This document shows positions 1 to 12,722 of a stretch of 64,000 bases of DNA, in pieces (position 1 is the stretch's first letter; every line of letters begins with the position of its first letter). Source of the stretch: Todiramphus chloris collaris (Eukaryota > Chordata > Aves > Coraciiformes > Alcedinidae); contig JANVCC010000018.1 in the NCBI GenBank assembly GCA_025345505.1, positions 10,927,178-10,991,177 on the forward strand, written 5' to 3'. A model generated the notes under the pieces. The model saw nothing but the letters and a program-made list of their open reading frames with translations, was not told where the DNA came from and did no database searches. The translations under genes were made by a program, and so were the position numbers.

Positions 1-668
1 ACCAAGGGGTTAAAGGTGGTACTATAAATGTAATTTTTAGGGGAAGCATGCCAGATAAATGCTAATCTGCTCCTAAATCACTCTCCAGTGATTTTTATAA
101 GCACTCTTCAAAAACTAAGAATATCATGGTACAATATAGGAATTACAGTGCAGACACTCTTCAGCCAGTGTGGTTGTAAACCTCCTGGATGAAAGCTATA
201 CAAAGCTGGGGAGTCCCTGCCACCATCTATGGATAAACAGAAGGAAGGATAGATACTAAGAGTTTTCTTTCTCTTAGAAATCTTTCAGGCAACATTTTGA
301 GAAGCTGGTAATTTTTGCACAAGCTTGGATGTAGTAAGGTGAATCTGAAGTGAGGCACAGAGAGAGAGAGAGAGACTTACCTAGGTGAAAGGACTGTTTA
401 TTCCCTTTCACTCAGGATTTCACAGGAATATGCTATAGAAAGATTTTGTCTTGAAAGCTTTTTTTTTTTTTTTTTGTGTGGTTCTGTGCTGAAGCTACAG
501 ATGGCATCAGTAGAAGTCAGGGATCTCAGATGAAGTATCCTTCATAGCAGAGCCCCATGAGAGAGAAATTAATTGTGTAGCTGGTTTATGGATGCAGTAA
601 AAGTTGGAGTTTTCAGAATACAACAGATAGTGTTTCCCACAAGGGAAGACACATTAGCATTCAAATCT
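1..668. other. Unique non-coding sequence left of the assembly gap
   Basis: No gene or dispersed repeat recognised. It holds a short (AG)n run at 359-375 and a 17-base T-run at 459-475. ORFs that appear to cross the following N run are artefacts of reading Ns as open sequence. Confidence 0.6.
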
Positions 669-1556
669 NNNNNNNNNNNNNNNNNNNNNNNNNNNNNNNN
701 NNNNNNNNNNNNNNNNNNNNNNNNNNNNNNNNNNNNNNNNNNNNNNNNNNNNNNNNNNNNNNNNNNNNNNNNNNNNNNNNNNNNNNNNNNNNNNNNNNNN
801 NNNNNNNNNNNNNNNNNNNNNNNNNNNNNNNNNNNNNNNNNNNNNNNNNNNNNNNNNNNNNNNNNNNNNNNNNNNNNNNNNNNNNNNNNNNNNNNNNNNN
901 NNNNNNNNNNNNNNNNNNNNNNNNNNNNNNNNNNNNNNNNNNNNNNNNNNNNNNNNNNNNNNNNNNNNNNNNNNNNNNNNNNNNNNNNNNNNNNNNNNNN
1001 NNNNNNNNNNNNNNNNNNNNNNNNNNNNNNNNNNNNNNNNNNNNNNNNNNNNNNNNNNNNNNNNNNNNNNNNNNNNNNNNNNNNNNNNNNNNNNNNNNNN
1101 NNNNNNNNNNNNNNNNNNNNNNNNNNNNNNNNNNNNNNNNNNNNNNNNNNNNNNNNNNNNNNNNNNNNNNNNNNNNNNNNNNNNNNNNNNNNNNNNNNNN
1201 NNNNNNNNNNNNNNNNNNNNNNNNNNNNNNNNNNNNNNNNNNNNNNNNNNNNNNNNNNNNNNNNNNNNNNNNNNNNNNNNNNNNNNNNNNNNNNNNNNNN
1301 NNNNNNNNNNNNNNNNNNNNNNNNNNNNNNNNNNNNNNNNNNNNNNNNNNNNNNNNNNNNNNNNNNNNNNNNNNNNNNNNNNNNNNNNNNNNNNNNNNNN
1401 NNNNNNNNNNNNNNNNNNNNNNNNNNNNNNNNNNNNNNNNNNNNNNNNNNNNNNNNNNNNNNNNNNNNNNNNNNNNNNNNNNNNNNNNNNNNNNNNNNNN
1501 NNNNNNNNNNNNNNNNNNNNNNNNNNNNNNNNNNNNNNNNNNNNNNNNNNNNNNNN
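669..1556. other. Assembly gap (888 Ns)
   Basis: An uninterrupted run of 888 Ns. The length is not a round placeholder such as 100 or 1000, so it may be an estimated scaffold gap. Content is unknown, and any feature drawn across it is unsupported. Confidence 0.99.
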
Positions 1557-2652
1557 CATTTGCAATAATTCATCACATCAAGCAGCTGGGTGTGCCACAA
1601 GACACCTGAAGAGGAACAAGAAATACAGTGCTTCTCAAGAGCCAGGAAATACCATTTTGGAGTCTGGTCTTGGCAAGGTCATGCTATATTTGGCTTAAAC
1701 CTTGTGCCACAGAGACATGATGTCTATAATATGAATGGATAACATTGAATGCTATTCCCTTACCCATTACAAAATAATGGGTGGTGTAGCTGTCAAAGTC
1801 ACAGCTTTGATGGAAGGACAGTGTTGCCCTGTCAAGATTGCCTTGACTTCTAGGCCGAGGTTTGTGTTGGAAGGGTCTGAATTTTTCACAGATACCTTAG
1901 CCATTTAAACTAAGTAATTGCTACAGCTGAGATCACTTGCTTTCTGCAATAACAAGAGCAAGAAATCATGGTTGAAGACAAACCCATAAGTGATAAGATT
2001 TGCTGAACTGCCTGCTCACTCTTGTAACCTCCATTAATCTAAATCTGTTTTGAAGAAGATTGGATTTATCAGTCTGCTGTGATGTTGCTCTCATTATACT
2101 ATCAGATGACTGCTTGTCTGCCAGCTATGCCTACATGAGTCTTGACTCTGTCTGATCCCAAACCAAAGTACTGATTTTGTACAGAAGAGATGCAATAATC
2201 CATCTTAGAAAACAGAACTCCATTAGTCATCCACAGGATACTGTTCACCATCCCCACCATGCATCATAGTTCCGCATCCCCATTAGTACTAGAGAAGTAA
2301 AATCTAGAAGCATTCTAAGGTAAGGACAGTTGAAGGCTCACTTAGTTAAAGGTGACATTACTTCACCTTTATAAAAGTTAAGAATCAGTTAAATAAAGCT
2401 GATTGTTAAGATTTCATGAACAGACAAAGAAAAAAGATAAATTTCCGAAGAAGACAATTCAGACCAATGTAAGGTAGAATGAGTCTTACCCTATGGTGGA
2501 TGCCATCTCCATAGGGCAAGACACCCAACATTTAGATGAATAAAGACTTGTTCAGTGTAACTGAATAAGTTATGATTCACTGAGGTATACAATTCCTGCT
2601 TCTTTTTTTTCTTAACCACAGTGTCATTCATAACATGCACATAAATGTCTTT

Positions 2653-2690
2653 TTTACTTCTGTTTGCCTTATTTACTTCTGTTTGCCTTA
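2653..2690. repeat. Perfect 2 x 19 bp tandem duplication
   Basis: Two identical 19-base units (2653-2671 and 2672-2690), each reading TTTACTTCTGTTTGCCTTA, lie head to tail. Their identity suggests a young local duplication, probably replication slippage. Confidence 0.9.
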
Positions 2691-3632
2691 CTTACCCAAC
2701 AATGTACCAATATTTTCTTAAACTACGTTACTTTTTTTCAATAACAATTCATTCCTGTAACTGATTTTTCTTTCTGAAATTTTTGTTTCATGGTTTTTGT
2801 AATAATTGTAAGAATAGTCAAAGTTTTAGAAAAATGTTCCTGTGCTCAAGTGAGATGAAAGAGCAAATTCTTGGAAATGTTCGGTAGAGAAAACAGGGGA
2901 ATTTGAATTGGTCATTCAAAAGATTTAATTTTGTTTTGAACAACTGATTTTTTTTTTTTTTCTTTTATTACTTTGCAGTATTTTAAATTGAAAAGTATTT
3001 TGGGAGTAAAAACTCATATTTTTGATTTTGAAAGTATAAATGCAGGTTGTTTGGAGAATTTAAAGCTTTTAAAACATTTGACTTTCAACAATTTTCAGAA
3101 CGTTGTTCTGGCTATTCCTAGAAAACAGCTCTTTCTTATGAATAGCTTTGTTTGGATGAATCTTTCTTTTTCAATGAAAAAATATTTTTACAAAATTCAT
3201 ATTTAAGAACAATTCTTAAAATAAAGTTTAATTTTTGCATATAAGTTAAAATTCACTTTGTATATTTCTTTTTTTAAATGCACATCAATCTTTCCATAAA
3301 TGTTTTGATGCAGAAATTCATTAAGAAAAATATTCCTTAAGGGAGGAAACTGTGTTGATCAAAATATATTGAAATGGAATTATTGTTCTGTCTTTAATAT
3401 ATTTGTTCATTTTAAATATTTGTTATAATCCAAAATACCTGTGCTAGGAAACAAAATCCATTCCTATCATAATCAGTATAAAAAAGCGTGTAATTTTCTT
3501 CACAAAAAAGGTAAACATGAAAGAAAAGGAGAAAAGAAATTAGAACAAGGGGCATTAAAAAAAAAATTAGGCTATTGTTTGTTAAATGTACAAATAGCTC
3601 TTGGAAGCTTATTCATAAGTAAATATAGATTC

Positions 3633-3730
3633 CACCAAATAAAAACCAAAAACACAAAAAACCAAAACCAAAATAAAAAACAAAACCAAAAAGAAAACAG
3701 AAACCCCACCAAAAAAAAAAAAAAAAAAAG
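3633..3730. repeat. A-rich low-complexity stretch with A19 run
   Basis: Nearly 100 bases dominated by A with interspersed C (AAAAC/AAACC-like words), ending in an A-run at 3711-3729. The apparent lysine/asparagine-rich ORF over 3441-3779 is a translation of this composition, not a gene. Confidence 0.85.
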
Positions 3731-6700
3731 AATTTATAAAGGAAGACTCCACAAAGAAACATATTTAATTAATCATTAAATAGTTTGCTGCTTATTCAAG
3801 AGTAACAATTAAAAATCTTCAGTCATAAACTGAAAAATACCATGATAATGTCTTTAATTCAAAGAATCAAATTATTTTATAACCAGAAGCAAATAATACA
3901 ATTTTACTGAGGATTTGCATAGCATCTTGCCTAGGTAAGACTGGACAAATGATCAGGTGAACAGGATAACAGAGAAGGAGAAGGTGGAGTTTTTATCTAC
4001 AATTAATGTATTTCACAGAATATAATATATGGTTCATTTTTTACCTTTTTGTTATGTTCTGGACATAATTGAATGGCTTCATATGCTGGATAGTCATTTG
4101 CATGGAAGGGAAATTCAGTTGTGTGTTACAGCTGCTCCTGAAGAGACAAGTGAGAACAAGGGTTAGATAAATATATGAGAATTCCTGCAGCTGTACCTGG
4201 AACCCTACTAATGATAAGTAACGATGATTAAAGTGACTATTAAAAATGAGAAGTGCTCTAAGGCTTTGTTTTTTATGACCTGAAATATTGGATTCATCTT
4301 GCCTAACTTTAGACTCATATAGCTAACCTAAATCTTTGGTAGTATCTAGGTTGTCTTCACAGTCAATGATAAGAAGTATGCCTTTTTATGGTATAATTTA
4401 CAGTAATTCTTATTTCAGAGAACTCCTTTGAGACAAATATTTCACCAAATACTTGTTGGATAGTGTTTGCTTTTCCTTTAGGGGAGCTAACAGCTAGCTC
4501 AGGTACAAAAGTCTTTGGTACGATGAATAACATCCAAAGCAGATGGTGACCTGAAATTTTTTAAAGCATCAACATCCATATAAATTTGTACTTTCGTATA
4601 GATGCAATAATCTTTTCATTTCAAGGAATATTCATATACACAGACATTAGTCATGCACTTACCAGTGCTCTGAGTCATTTTCTGGTGGTGCTTATCACCT
4701 TTTTGGTTACATTAGAAAAATTCTCTCATCCTGGGTGCTGTGATTTGCACTGTGGTTGACAGGCTAAAGGAATCAGAATGTGCATAACTGTCCTCAGCTC
4801 AGACTTATTTATTTCAGTTATATCTCCCTGCTTACTTATTCACACAAATGGGTGTAAATGATATGAAGTATTACCCTAGACTACTGCCTATATTTATTTA
4901 CCTAAGTCATTATAGGTAGTGATTTTCTTGTGTAAATCTGCTACTAAAAAATATTATCAGTATTCTTCATTTACATCTCCACTGCAAATGAACAAAGAAG
5001 GATGAAGGTGGAAAAAAACCAGACTGAAGATCTTATAAAGAGCTTACAATAACACAAGAAAATCAGTTTGTGTGCAACTACAGGAAAAAAAAAAAGAAGG
5101 AAGAAAAAAGGAACAAGGAGCACTTTTCAAAAGTTTCCTGAATTCATAATATCCCTGTTAAAAGCCAGGAGAAGGATCATACCACCTGATATCTGTATAA
5201 TAAATTAAAAAAAAAAAGATACAAAGCCATCATAAAACTTGATTTTGATGCCCCCACCCAACTGGAAATAACAGTAATTAAGGATGACCTCTTTCCTTTA
5301 GCTATTATCTCTCACAGTTTTGTCACTATTTGTTTTTGTAGATATATTTACATGCTTAGTGTCTTCGAATTTGTGAAATACAGCAAAGCAGACAGCAGAG
5401 CTCCATCGAGTGTACTGATGTATTAATAATGAGAAAAATAATGTATGTAAATCAGACCTGCTAAGGCTGTATTTTCTCCTACAGGGGGAAGCAGAGAGCT
5501 TCTGTTACTTCCCTGTTTGGGGGCTTGCACATACTCGGCTTCCCATCACTTCGGGAGCTCCCTTCTCACCTCTTTCCTCTTTCCTTCCTTTGTGTTTGGC
5601 TAGTGACCATCTGTATTGACTATTTTTGTAGTTAACTCTTTGAGACATATGTCTGCACATTTGCCTGTAAATGTTTAGCAAAATATGTCTCCTATAAATA
5701 AAATGGATAATTTGTCTGCTGAAAAGTAGGTCTACTACAGACTTGAGGAAATCAGATGATCATATCTCCACAGTATGACTGGATGAAATAATAAAGCATG
5801 TAAACAGCGACACAGCAACAAAATCTTGGCAGCAATTGTCCTCTTGCATGTGTCTTTGTTAGGCCTGGTATTACATGTAAATCTTCTGATAATTAATATT
5901 TACCTGTGCATATGTATTTGTATATGTGTACATTATAAACACTATGTGCACATGGATAATATCTGCCTAGCCAGTAAAAAAAGCATTTGTTTCTTTTCCA
6001 TATACCAAATAATTAAAAAATCAAGTAATTCTGAGCAGTGAAAAAGCATCACAAAAACCTTCCTGGCTGCTTTTATCATTTAAGCTCCAAAAAGTAGCAA
6101 CCTAAATAACCTATATGTAGCTTTTGCTCGTTATGTAATCACCATGCCTTATATCATAATTGGCATTGCCACCTACCTTTATTGTCCTTTTCTTTTACAA
6201 AGGAATTGTAATGACTAATTTCTCTGTTCTCTCATGTGAAGCTTAAACTCTATTTTACTTCTCCAATCATGCAATTTTTTTTCAGAAAACCTTTCTAAAT
6301 CTTCTTTTCAAAGTACAGGAGACCTTAAAAAACATGATCTATCACAAGCATTTGGACTCTATGCTGCAGTCTCCAGGTCTGTAGCTACTTAGAACTGTCC
6401 TTTACTTCATTTCTTGAAGAGTAAACAAAATACTGCATTGCAGCAAAACAAATTTAAAGAGACACAATAGGGCAGAGGTCTGGATAAGAAAGGCTCAGTT
6501 TATTTTGCCTCCTAGCAAAATATTAAAAGAAACAAGAGAGACAGAGAAGTAGCCTATTTGTTCTTTATTTTTAGTTATCAAGACTTAAATGGAGCCTGTT
6601 AGAGACATCATATTCTAACCGATGAAGCCAGCAATATGCATTGTTGGTTGGAGGAATATCACAATGTTGCCATTTAATATTACTATACTGAATACAGAAG

Positions 6701-9700
6701 GTATGAAAACCAGAGATGTATATTATTAATAAGGCAATAATTTATAACTGCTGCTTATAGTTTTTTTAGGGTTTTTCTGTTTGTTTGGGTCTTTTTTGTT
6801 TTTTAACAGAATCAGAAGGTTTTAATAGTAAACAATATTCTTTAATTCAAAAAAGAGTACTGGAAATTAGATGGATCATAGCTATCACATGAGAACTCTG
6901 GATAAATGTGTATAAATTCTTTAAAACTGAGGTGTTTATTGTGTTTTGTGTGGTACTCAGAAGCAGCATACACATTATTAGAGGCATTGGAACAGAAAAA
7001 TTTTAGTTAAATGAGAATTCTCCCTCCTTCAAATCTGCAACAGTTGTAGTCTGGTGGATGAGGGCATGATGTGGAAATAGGCCAGTGTTCCTTTTTCACA
7101 GAGCTCTGATTTTCTGCCTCTTTTCCTTAGCAGCAGCATGTAGAAAGTATGCTTTGAACTGACAGCTTCTCTACAGAGACAACCTTCCTATTGCTGGGTG
7201 CAGTGATGGAGATGTCCTCCTGAGACCTGCTATTGTTATTGGATCACATAAGGCAAGGTTTAGGTCCAGGCAAGCACATCTGTTTTTAATCTAACACAAG
7301 GACCAGGAAAGGAATCCTGAGCTATGTCTCTCCAACACACATTCAGAGCACTTAGAGCAGCTGATCCATTAGAGTCCCTGGTGACTATCTCAACAGCTTT
7401 TCTGCTTCTGTTTACCTCAGCATAACATTACATGATGGTATCATAAAGGCACCTGTTTCCTTCAGAAGCACATACAGACTCCATCTTCCAATCCACATCC
7501 TTAAAATGTCTGATTAGATGTGAGCTACTGCTGTCTCTCTAGCTTATTTGGTAACCAGTTCTTAGTCTGAAAGTTTAATGCCTTGTATGGTGCCTGTTCC
7601 TTATGAATTCACATGTATCTCCTTCCAAAAGCAAGTGGCCTGTTCTGAATCTTGCCTCCTTCCATGCCCTCCCCCAATCACACAGAAAACACAGGAATTA
7701 CTAGAGAGTCTCCATTTGCACATTATGTGCTCAGACCCTCACTACAGATGTGCTACTGGAAGAATCAAAAACGCTTATTTGGGTCTGATCCTTCTTGTCA
7801 GTACAAGGCAACACAAGGGCAGTCAGATGGGTGTTCCCATCTTTGTATTTTGCCCCAGATGTTGAATATTTTGAGTCTTTTTCCAGTAACACAGAAATTG
7901 AACTGAATATTCTTACAAAGAAGTTAAACATATTGTACTTGAAATGGAAGTAACATTTACCCACACGTCAACCTGTTTGCATACCATGGACCTTAATTTC
8001 TGCACAGATTAATGCATATACTTTTAAACATCAGTATCTTAAAGGTGAACACTTTACAATGGCATAATTGCTTTTAAGGTTTTCTATCCCTTTTGGAGGC
8101 CAGGACTGCAAAGATCTGAACACTCACATCCCATGGAATAGGTCTAACACAAGATGGAAGTTGCCTAATTAATTACCATTGTGTGTGACAGGTATGTTTT
8201 TTGGCAAGCACGCTATTCATTACCCTGGTGATGAAAGGTTTAACCTAAACAGGTAAGAGCAATCCTGATCTGTATATATAGCCTACATACTGTGGTGGCA
8301 GTTTAGTTGATGTTTTGGTAGAAATAAAATTCTCTTTGGTGCTAGTATGTTGAATATCAGCCTTTCAGGCAGCCCAAATATAAAAGCAAGTAAAATCCCT
8401 TATGCAACAGAGATTTATGAAAGTACAAGAAAAACTGCCCAAAATACAAGCTGGAGTAGGAGTTAAGCCAAGTGTTGTATCCAGAGTCTGAATCCAAATG
8501 AGTGTTTGTTTTTTCAGACCACGACACTTACAAACTATATTTGCCTTAAATTGAAAAATATGAAGTAATGATTATATAGTATTTCACCACTTTGACTGAG
8601 GTGAGTCTTCTCATTCACTAGGATGCAGATTGTCTCCCGATAGAGAACAGAAGGATTCTTTTCTCTTCTTACCCAGCTCTAGATATACACTCACGCTCTT
8701 TTCTGAGAAATTTCATATCCTAGAGTAATTCCTCTTTGTGGGTGGGAGTTTAGTATGATCTCGATTTTTTTCTCTGTTGTCACATGTACAACCTCAGTAT
8801 GAACCAATGGATAAGAAAGATTAGAAAATCACAAAATTCTGTCCTGAAATCATGTATAAAGGTTCTGCAACAATGCAAAGATATGTCCAAACAAACTTTT
8901 TCAATAGCAAAATGAAAAACTGATTGCAAAGAATTGCATGAATAAGACACAGAAAACCAGCAAAATTTCTAATTACCCATTCTTAAAATTAAAAAGGGAC
9001 TGCCTCTTCAAATGGGAACTCAGAGTTTGAGGTCGCTGAGATTCAATTTGTATTTAGAAATACATTGAGATTTTCTATTACATTGGGATTAGCTTTATTG
9101 GTTTTATGCTTGCTTTTCCCAGTCTTTACTGAGCTTTTATGTATTGAATATTATCACAACACTTGTTAGAAGTTTTTGATGTAATTCTTGTTACAGATGA
9201 TTCAAAAGGTTTTTTAATACACTTTGTAAATTGCAAATGATAAAAAATATTTTTTAATTCTGGAGACAACGGAGAAAAAGAAGTTTGTTGATTGGAGATG
9301 ATGACCTGGGTTGAATAGGTGAGATATTAATAATTGCTTTCATTCTAAGGGGTAACAGCAGCAGGATTGGTAGTGAACAATTTCTTTCTATAGTTGCTTT
9401 CTTATCTCTTTTTTTGTTGCTACTGGGTTTTTTTTGTTTTCTCTGATGAGAGCTTCAAAATTGTATGTATTTGTGCAGACAAGAAAAGATAATGTGTTAC
9501 AAGAGAAACAGCAACACAAGAGACAATGAGGACCCAAAAATGAAGATGTTGTCTTGGGACTAAGATGACCCAGGAATAATTCTCTGTTCTGTAAAAGATT
9601 CAGTATAGTGTGGCCTTGAGCAAGGCATTTCAGGCTATGTGTGTAAAGTAGTTTTTGGTACCAATGACTGTTGATTAAATCCAAAACATCGATCCTCAAA

Positions 9701-9850
9701 ATCCTACTGCTGTCCAATTGCAGAGTCACCTGGATTTTATTGATCCCTATAAATGATATCAGTGGTGTTCTGAAGGCACCCACCTTTCCTCTGTTCTGGA
9801 TATTGAAATAATCTCTGATGCAGGTGGTGAGCGGGAGACTGATTCTGCAG

Positions 9851-9907
9851 TCTGATGGTTATAGTGCTCTTCTGAGGATATAAAGCGACCATGATTCTAG
9901 TCATGGG
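9851..9907 (+). mobile_element. Possible old tRNA-derived SINE head
   Basis: The segment resembles the tRNA-related head of amniote SINEs. TGGTTATAGTG at 9856-9866 sits where the A-box region would be, and GATTCTAGTC at 9893-9902 resembles a Pol III B box (GGTTCGANTC) with two differences. The spacing of about 35 bases is tRNA-like. The order of words loosely follows the tRNA head of reptile and turtle SINEs. It is too decayed to be a tRNA gene, and no acceptor stem can be drawn. Chance similarity is a real alternative. Confidence 0.3.
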
Positions 9908-10499
9908 TTTAGTATTTACATGAACTAGAACAACTTCAATAGCAAGCTGAGGGAGTAACTCTTTCTCACCAATAAGATTTCATGGTCTGAAGGTTGGAAG
10001 AGTCATGTGGGAGATGAGGAAGAAAGAAGTGTTTTCATAGACACAGCTGGTGTGCAAGTAACATGCTTATCATGAGAACTGGAAGGAACAGAAAAGAGTG
10101 TTTTGTGACTTATCTGCAAGAGGAGACAAATTGATCTCTGTCAGTTGCAGTTTCATGTCCCTACTAAAAAAGGATTAGGCTAGCCCAGGAAACTAAGTTT
10201 TGGCTGAGTGACATTAGGGTAACTCAACTGGTTTTCCTTATTCTAGGAAACAGTAAGCTTTGTTGGTTGAACACTAAGATGTCCATGGTTTCTCACTGTG
10301 AAGACTATGTATTACAGATCTTGTCCATATTTAGCAAAAACGTCAACGGATTTGATATTAATTTATGTCAAACTTTTTCTCTTCTTTTATGTCTTGTTAT
10401 GTTACAGTGAGAGTACAGCTAAGTCTTCACACTGCTTTTACAGAGACTCAGCCTATCTAAATCAGGACTGTGGAATCCACAAGATGGCTGGATAATTAG
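9908..10499. other. Unique sequence, nothing recognised
   Basis: About 0.6 kb between two faint SINE-like relics. I see no gene, promoter or repeat here. Confidence 0.5.
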
Positions 10500-10640
10500 A
10501 ACTTTGGTGCTTCAATGACAAATGTGTGCACTTAGATCCCTGGTTATTCATCTGTAAAATGTGAATAGTTACATTCCTCCAAAGGGTGCTGTGACCTACA
10601 GGGATAACTATTTTCATGACTGTGAGGCACACTCATATTT
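10500..10640 (+). mobile_element. Possible MIR/CORE-SINE-like relic
   Basis: Contains CATCTGTAAAATG at 10549-10561, the best-preserved word of the MIR core/tail region. It is followed by an AATAGTTACATTCCTCC-like stretch and GGGTGCTGTGA, in the order expected of MIR-type elements (consensus roughly: CATCTGTAAAATG, AATA-rich, CCTACCTC, AGGGTTGTTGTGA). MIR-like elements are old and sparse in birds, so a weak copy is plausible. The tRNA-like piece about 600 bases upstream is too far away to be the same copy without an insertion between them. Confidence 0.5.
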
Positions 10641-11415
10641 GGGCAATGTGAGCCACATGAATGACTTCAGGATCGAAATGCTATTGAATCAGTACATTGG
10701 TTTTTATTATTTTGCAGAAAGATTCATATATTCTTAGAATGCTCCTTATCACACTCTATTATTTTTTTCTTGCATAAAATATGCAATAAAATATAGAAAA
10801 TGTTGTCATCTTGACTTTGAAAGCAGAAAAGTTACCTTGAAGCAGAAAGTAGCTAAGGTAACATGGTTCGGAAGGTCCAGTTAGAATACAGTGTTGACAG
10901 GTAGTGGTTTATTTTACTCTTAAAATGCTTTTGAAGTGAACTGTTTGAGGCTATCTTACGCAGACATTCCAAAACCAGTAGTTCAGCTTTATACTTTTTT
11001 TTTTTTTCTAATGTTCTAGACTACCGTGAAATTACTCTTGAATGGAATATTCAATAAATTTGTTGACTTTTATGTTTAAGTAAGAATTTTTATGTTGAGA
11101 AATATTGGGCTGTTAAAAACATGTTGACTCTAGTCTAGGACAGATTTTAAACCTTGGTTTATATTTATTACTATAAAATAGTAATAGAACAGAAAGCCTG
11201 TTTGACATTGACTTAAGTTACTCAGTTGTCCTATATGTTTGAGAGATGCATGTGAGATTTCTGTAAACTCCAGTGCTGATTTCCATGAGAAGAAATTTTT
11301 AAGGGTCAGTTTTATATATAGGCAAAGTCAAATTGTACTTTCAGTGTTACTGCTTTCATAGTGTCAGGTAACATTGCAGTCTAGGGTGTTTAAAGTGTAA
11401 TATGATGTGCTCCAG
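10641..11415. other. AT-rich unique sequence, nothing recognised
   Basis: About 0.8 kb with a T-run near 10997-11008. I see no coding signal or repeat. Confidence 0.55.
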
Positions 11416-11648
11416 AGGGGGTTCAGATTGGATATTTTGAAAAATTTCTATACTGAAAGGGCAGAAAAGTATTGGAACAGGGTCCCCAGGAAGTGGTGGA
11501 GTCACCATCCTTGGAGGTCTTAAAAAAATGTGTAGACATGTCACTTCAGGACATGGTTTAATGGTGATGGTAGTGCTGGGTTAACGGTTAGACTTAATGA
11601 TCTTAAGAGTCTTTTCCAGCCTTAATGATTCTATTATTCTATTATTCT
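11416..11648 (+). mobile_element. CR1 LINE, 5'-truncated 3' end (copy A)
   Basis: About 230 bases of the CR1 3' terminal region. It has a TTCAGATTGGATATT word, then GAAGTGGTGGAGTCACCATCC, then the CR1 tail with TTAATGATCTTAAGAGTCTTTTCCAGCC, ending in repeated ATTCT(A)TTATTCT units at 11629-11648. CR1 elements end in short ATTCTATG-type repeats instead of poly(A), and 5' truncation is the usual outcome of their retrotransposition. No open frame remains. Confidence 0.93.
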
Positions 11649-11879
11649 AATGTGTTGTCTCCACAAAATCAGTATCAATCTTAGTACACGCATTTGCCAT
11701 TTCTTGTTTCTCCTCTTGCAACAGGGTTGTTGATGTCATAGTCCTTACATGGTATGCTTTCCAGTGTGGGTACTTAAAGTTTGGAAGACGGGATAATCTA
11801 AGCAGCTTGTAATGGCAGCCATAAAATTGCTCACTGAACAATGTTTCTTATGGGAATCTTAACTAGTATGTCTCTATCT

Positions 11880-12722
11880 CACAGAAATCAAAGGAAATAG
11901 GACTGGAAGGGGCTCAGAGAGCCATGGACCATTCCTCTGTCCCACTGAGCTTCTCCCTGCCATGTATGATTTACTGAAAGTCACATAAATTTCCATCCTA
12001 TTCCAATGGGTACCAAGAATATGTCATTATTTTCCCCTTTCTAGCACCATTAGACATATTTGAATGTTCTCTTATTGTCTCCTTTCCTTTCCTCTTTGTA
12101 TGACTTTCACACTGTAATGTTATCAAGATCTCTTCTGACTTTTGTTTTTCTTTGGATACCTCTGGGTCTCAGTTGTTCCTCAATATGCATTCTTGCTGTT
12201 AGTAATTCCTCTGCCATTTAATTCAATTGTCTTGAATTGCATCGATTTTTTTTTTAATTTTTTTATTTTTACATTTTCCATCTTAATAAGGTGGTTGTGA
12301 AATGTAATCCTGCCTTCCAAAGTGATGACCCTCCCTCCAAACTTAAAATGTCAATTCCGTGAAGCTCATGCAGTAAAATACTATGTAATACAGGGTATAG
12401 GACAGACCCATGTCAAATCCTTCTTGCTACCTTCTTCCATTTTGTCAATAAACAAACAATATTTTCTTGTCAAGTAGCATTTTCATGCCAGCTGCATACT
12501 GACCTTACAGCTGTCTCACCCACACTCTAGTGTTTTTGTTCTCTTAAGCAAATGTCATGTCAGACAGTGTCAAAAGCCTTATTAAAGTCATGATATGTGA
12601 CATCTACTGCTCATCTCCTATCCATAAGGCCTGTTACCCTGTCAGAGAAAGAAATTAGGTTGTTTTTGACATGGTTTGCTCCTGACAATTCCATGTTAGC
12701 TTTTAGCAGGTCCTTAGAAATA
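11880..12722 (-). mobile_element. Very old CR1-type LINE fragment (copy B)
   Basis: On the minus strand the 3' end lies at 11880, where the GGACTGGAAGGG-like terminal words are seen in complement. The RT region lies further right. Translating the minus strand around 12520-12700 gives, with gaps, VTGLMD, AVDV, HDFNKAFDTV. This is the CR1/L3-class block normally written [24 protein letters not shown], including the motif A word KAFDTV. Stops and frame changes interrupt it throughout, and the middle (about 12180-12420) is barely alignable. The decay implies an insertion much older than the other CR1 copies here. Confidence 0.75.

Larger units (their letters stand above)
1557..9850. other. AT-rich unique sequence, no gene seen
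   Basis: About 8.3 kb without a recognisable exon, RNA gene or CR1 fragment. It contains a perfect 19-bp tandem duplication (2653-2690), a T14 run (2948-2961), an A-rich stretch (3633-3730) and a 32-base homopurine tract (5082-5113). The short ORFs here, such as those near 2973, 7578 and 9388-9783 (minus), have no motif I recognise and are interleaved with open frames on the other strand, as expected by chance. Confidence 0.6.

Noticed and set aside
569..1600. Three ORFs of over 300 codons around the gap
   Set aside because: They consist almost entirely of Ns read as open codons; only short ends are real sequence.
3441..3779. Lysine-rich 112-codon ORF
   Set aside because: Translation of an A-rich low-complexity stretch.
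9388..9783. 131-codon minus-strand ORF as a gene
   Set aside because: No motif or splice context recognised, and it begins in a T-rich patch; its length is within chance for 64 kb.
9851..9907. A functional tRNA gene
   Set aside because: B-box-like word present, but no pairing acceptor stem, no clear anticodon arm and two B-box mismatches; kept only as a possible SINE relic.
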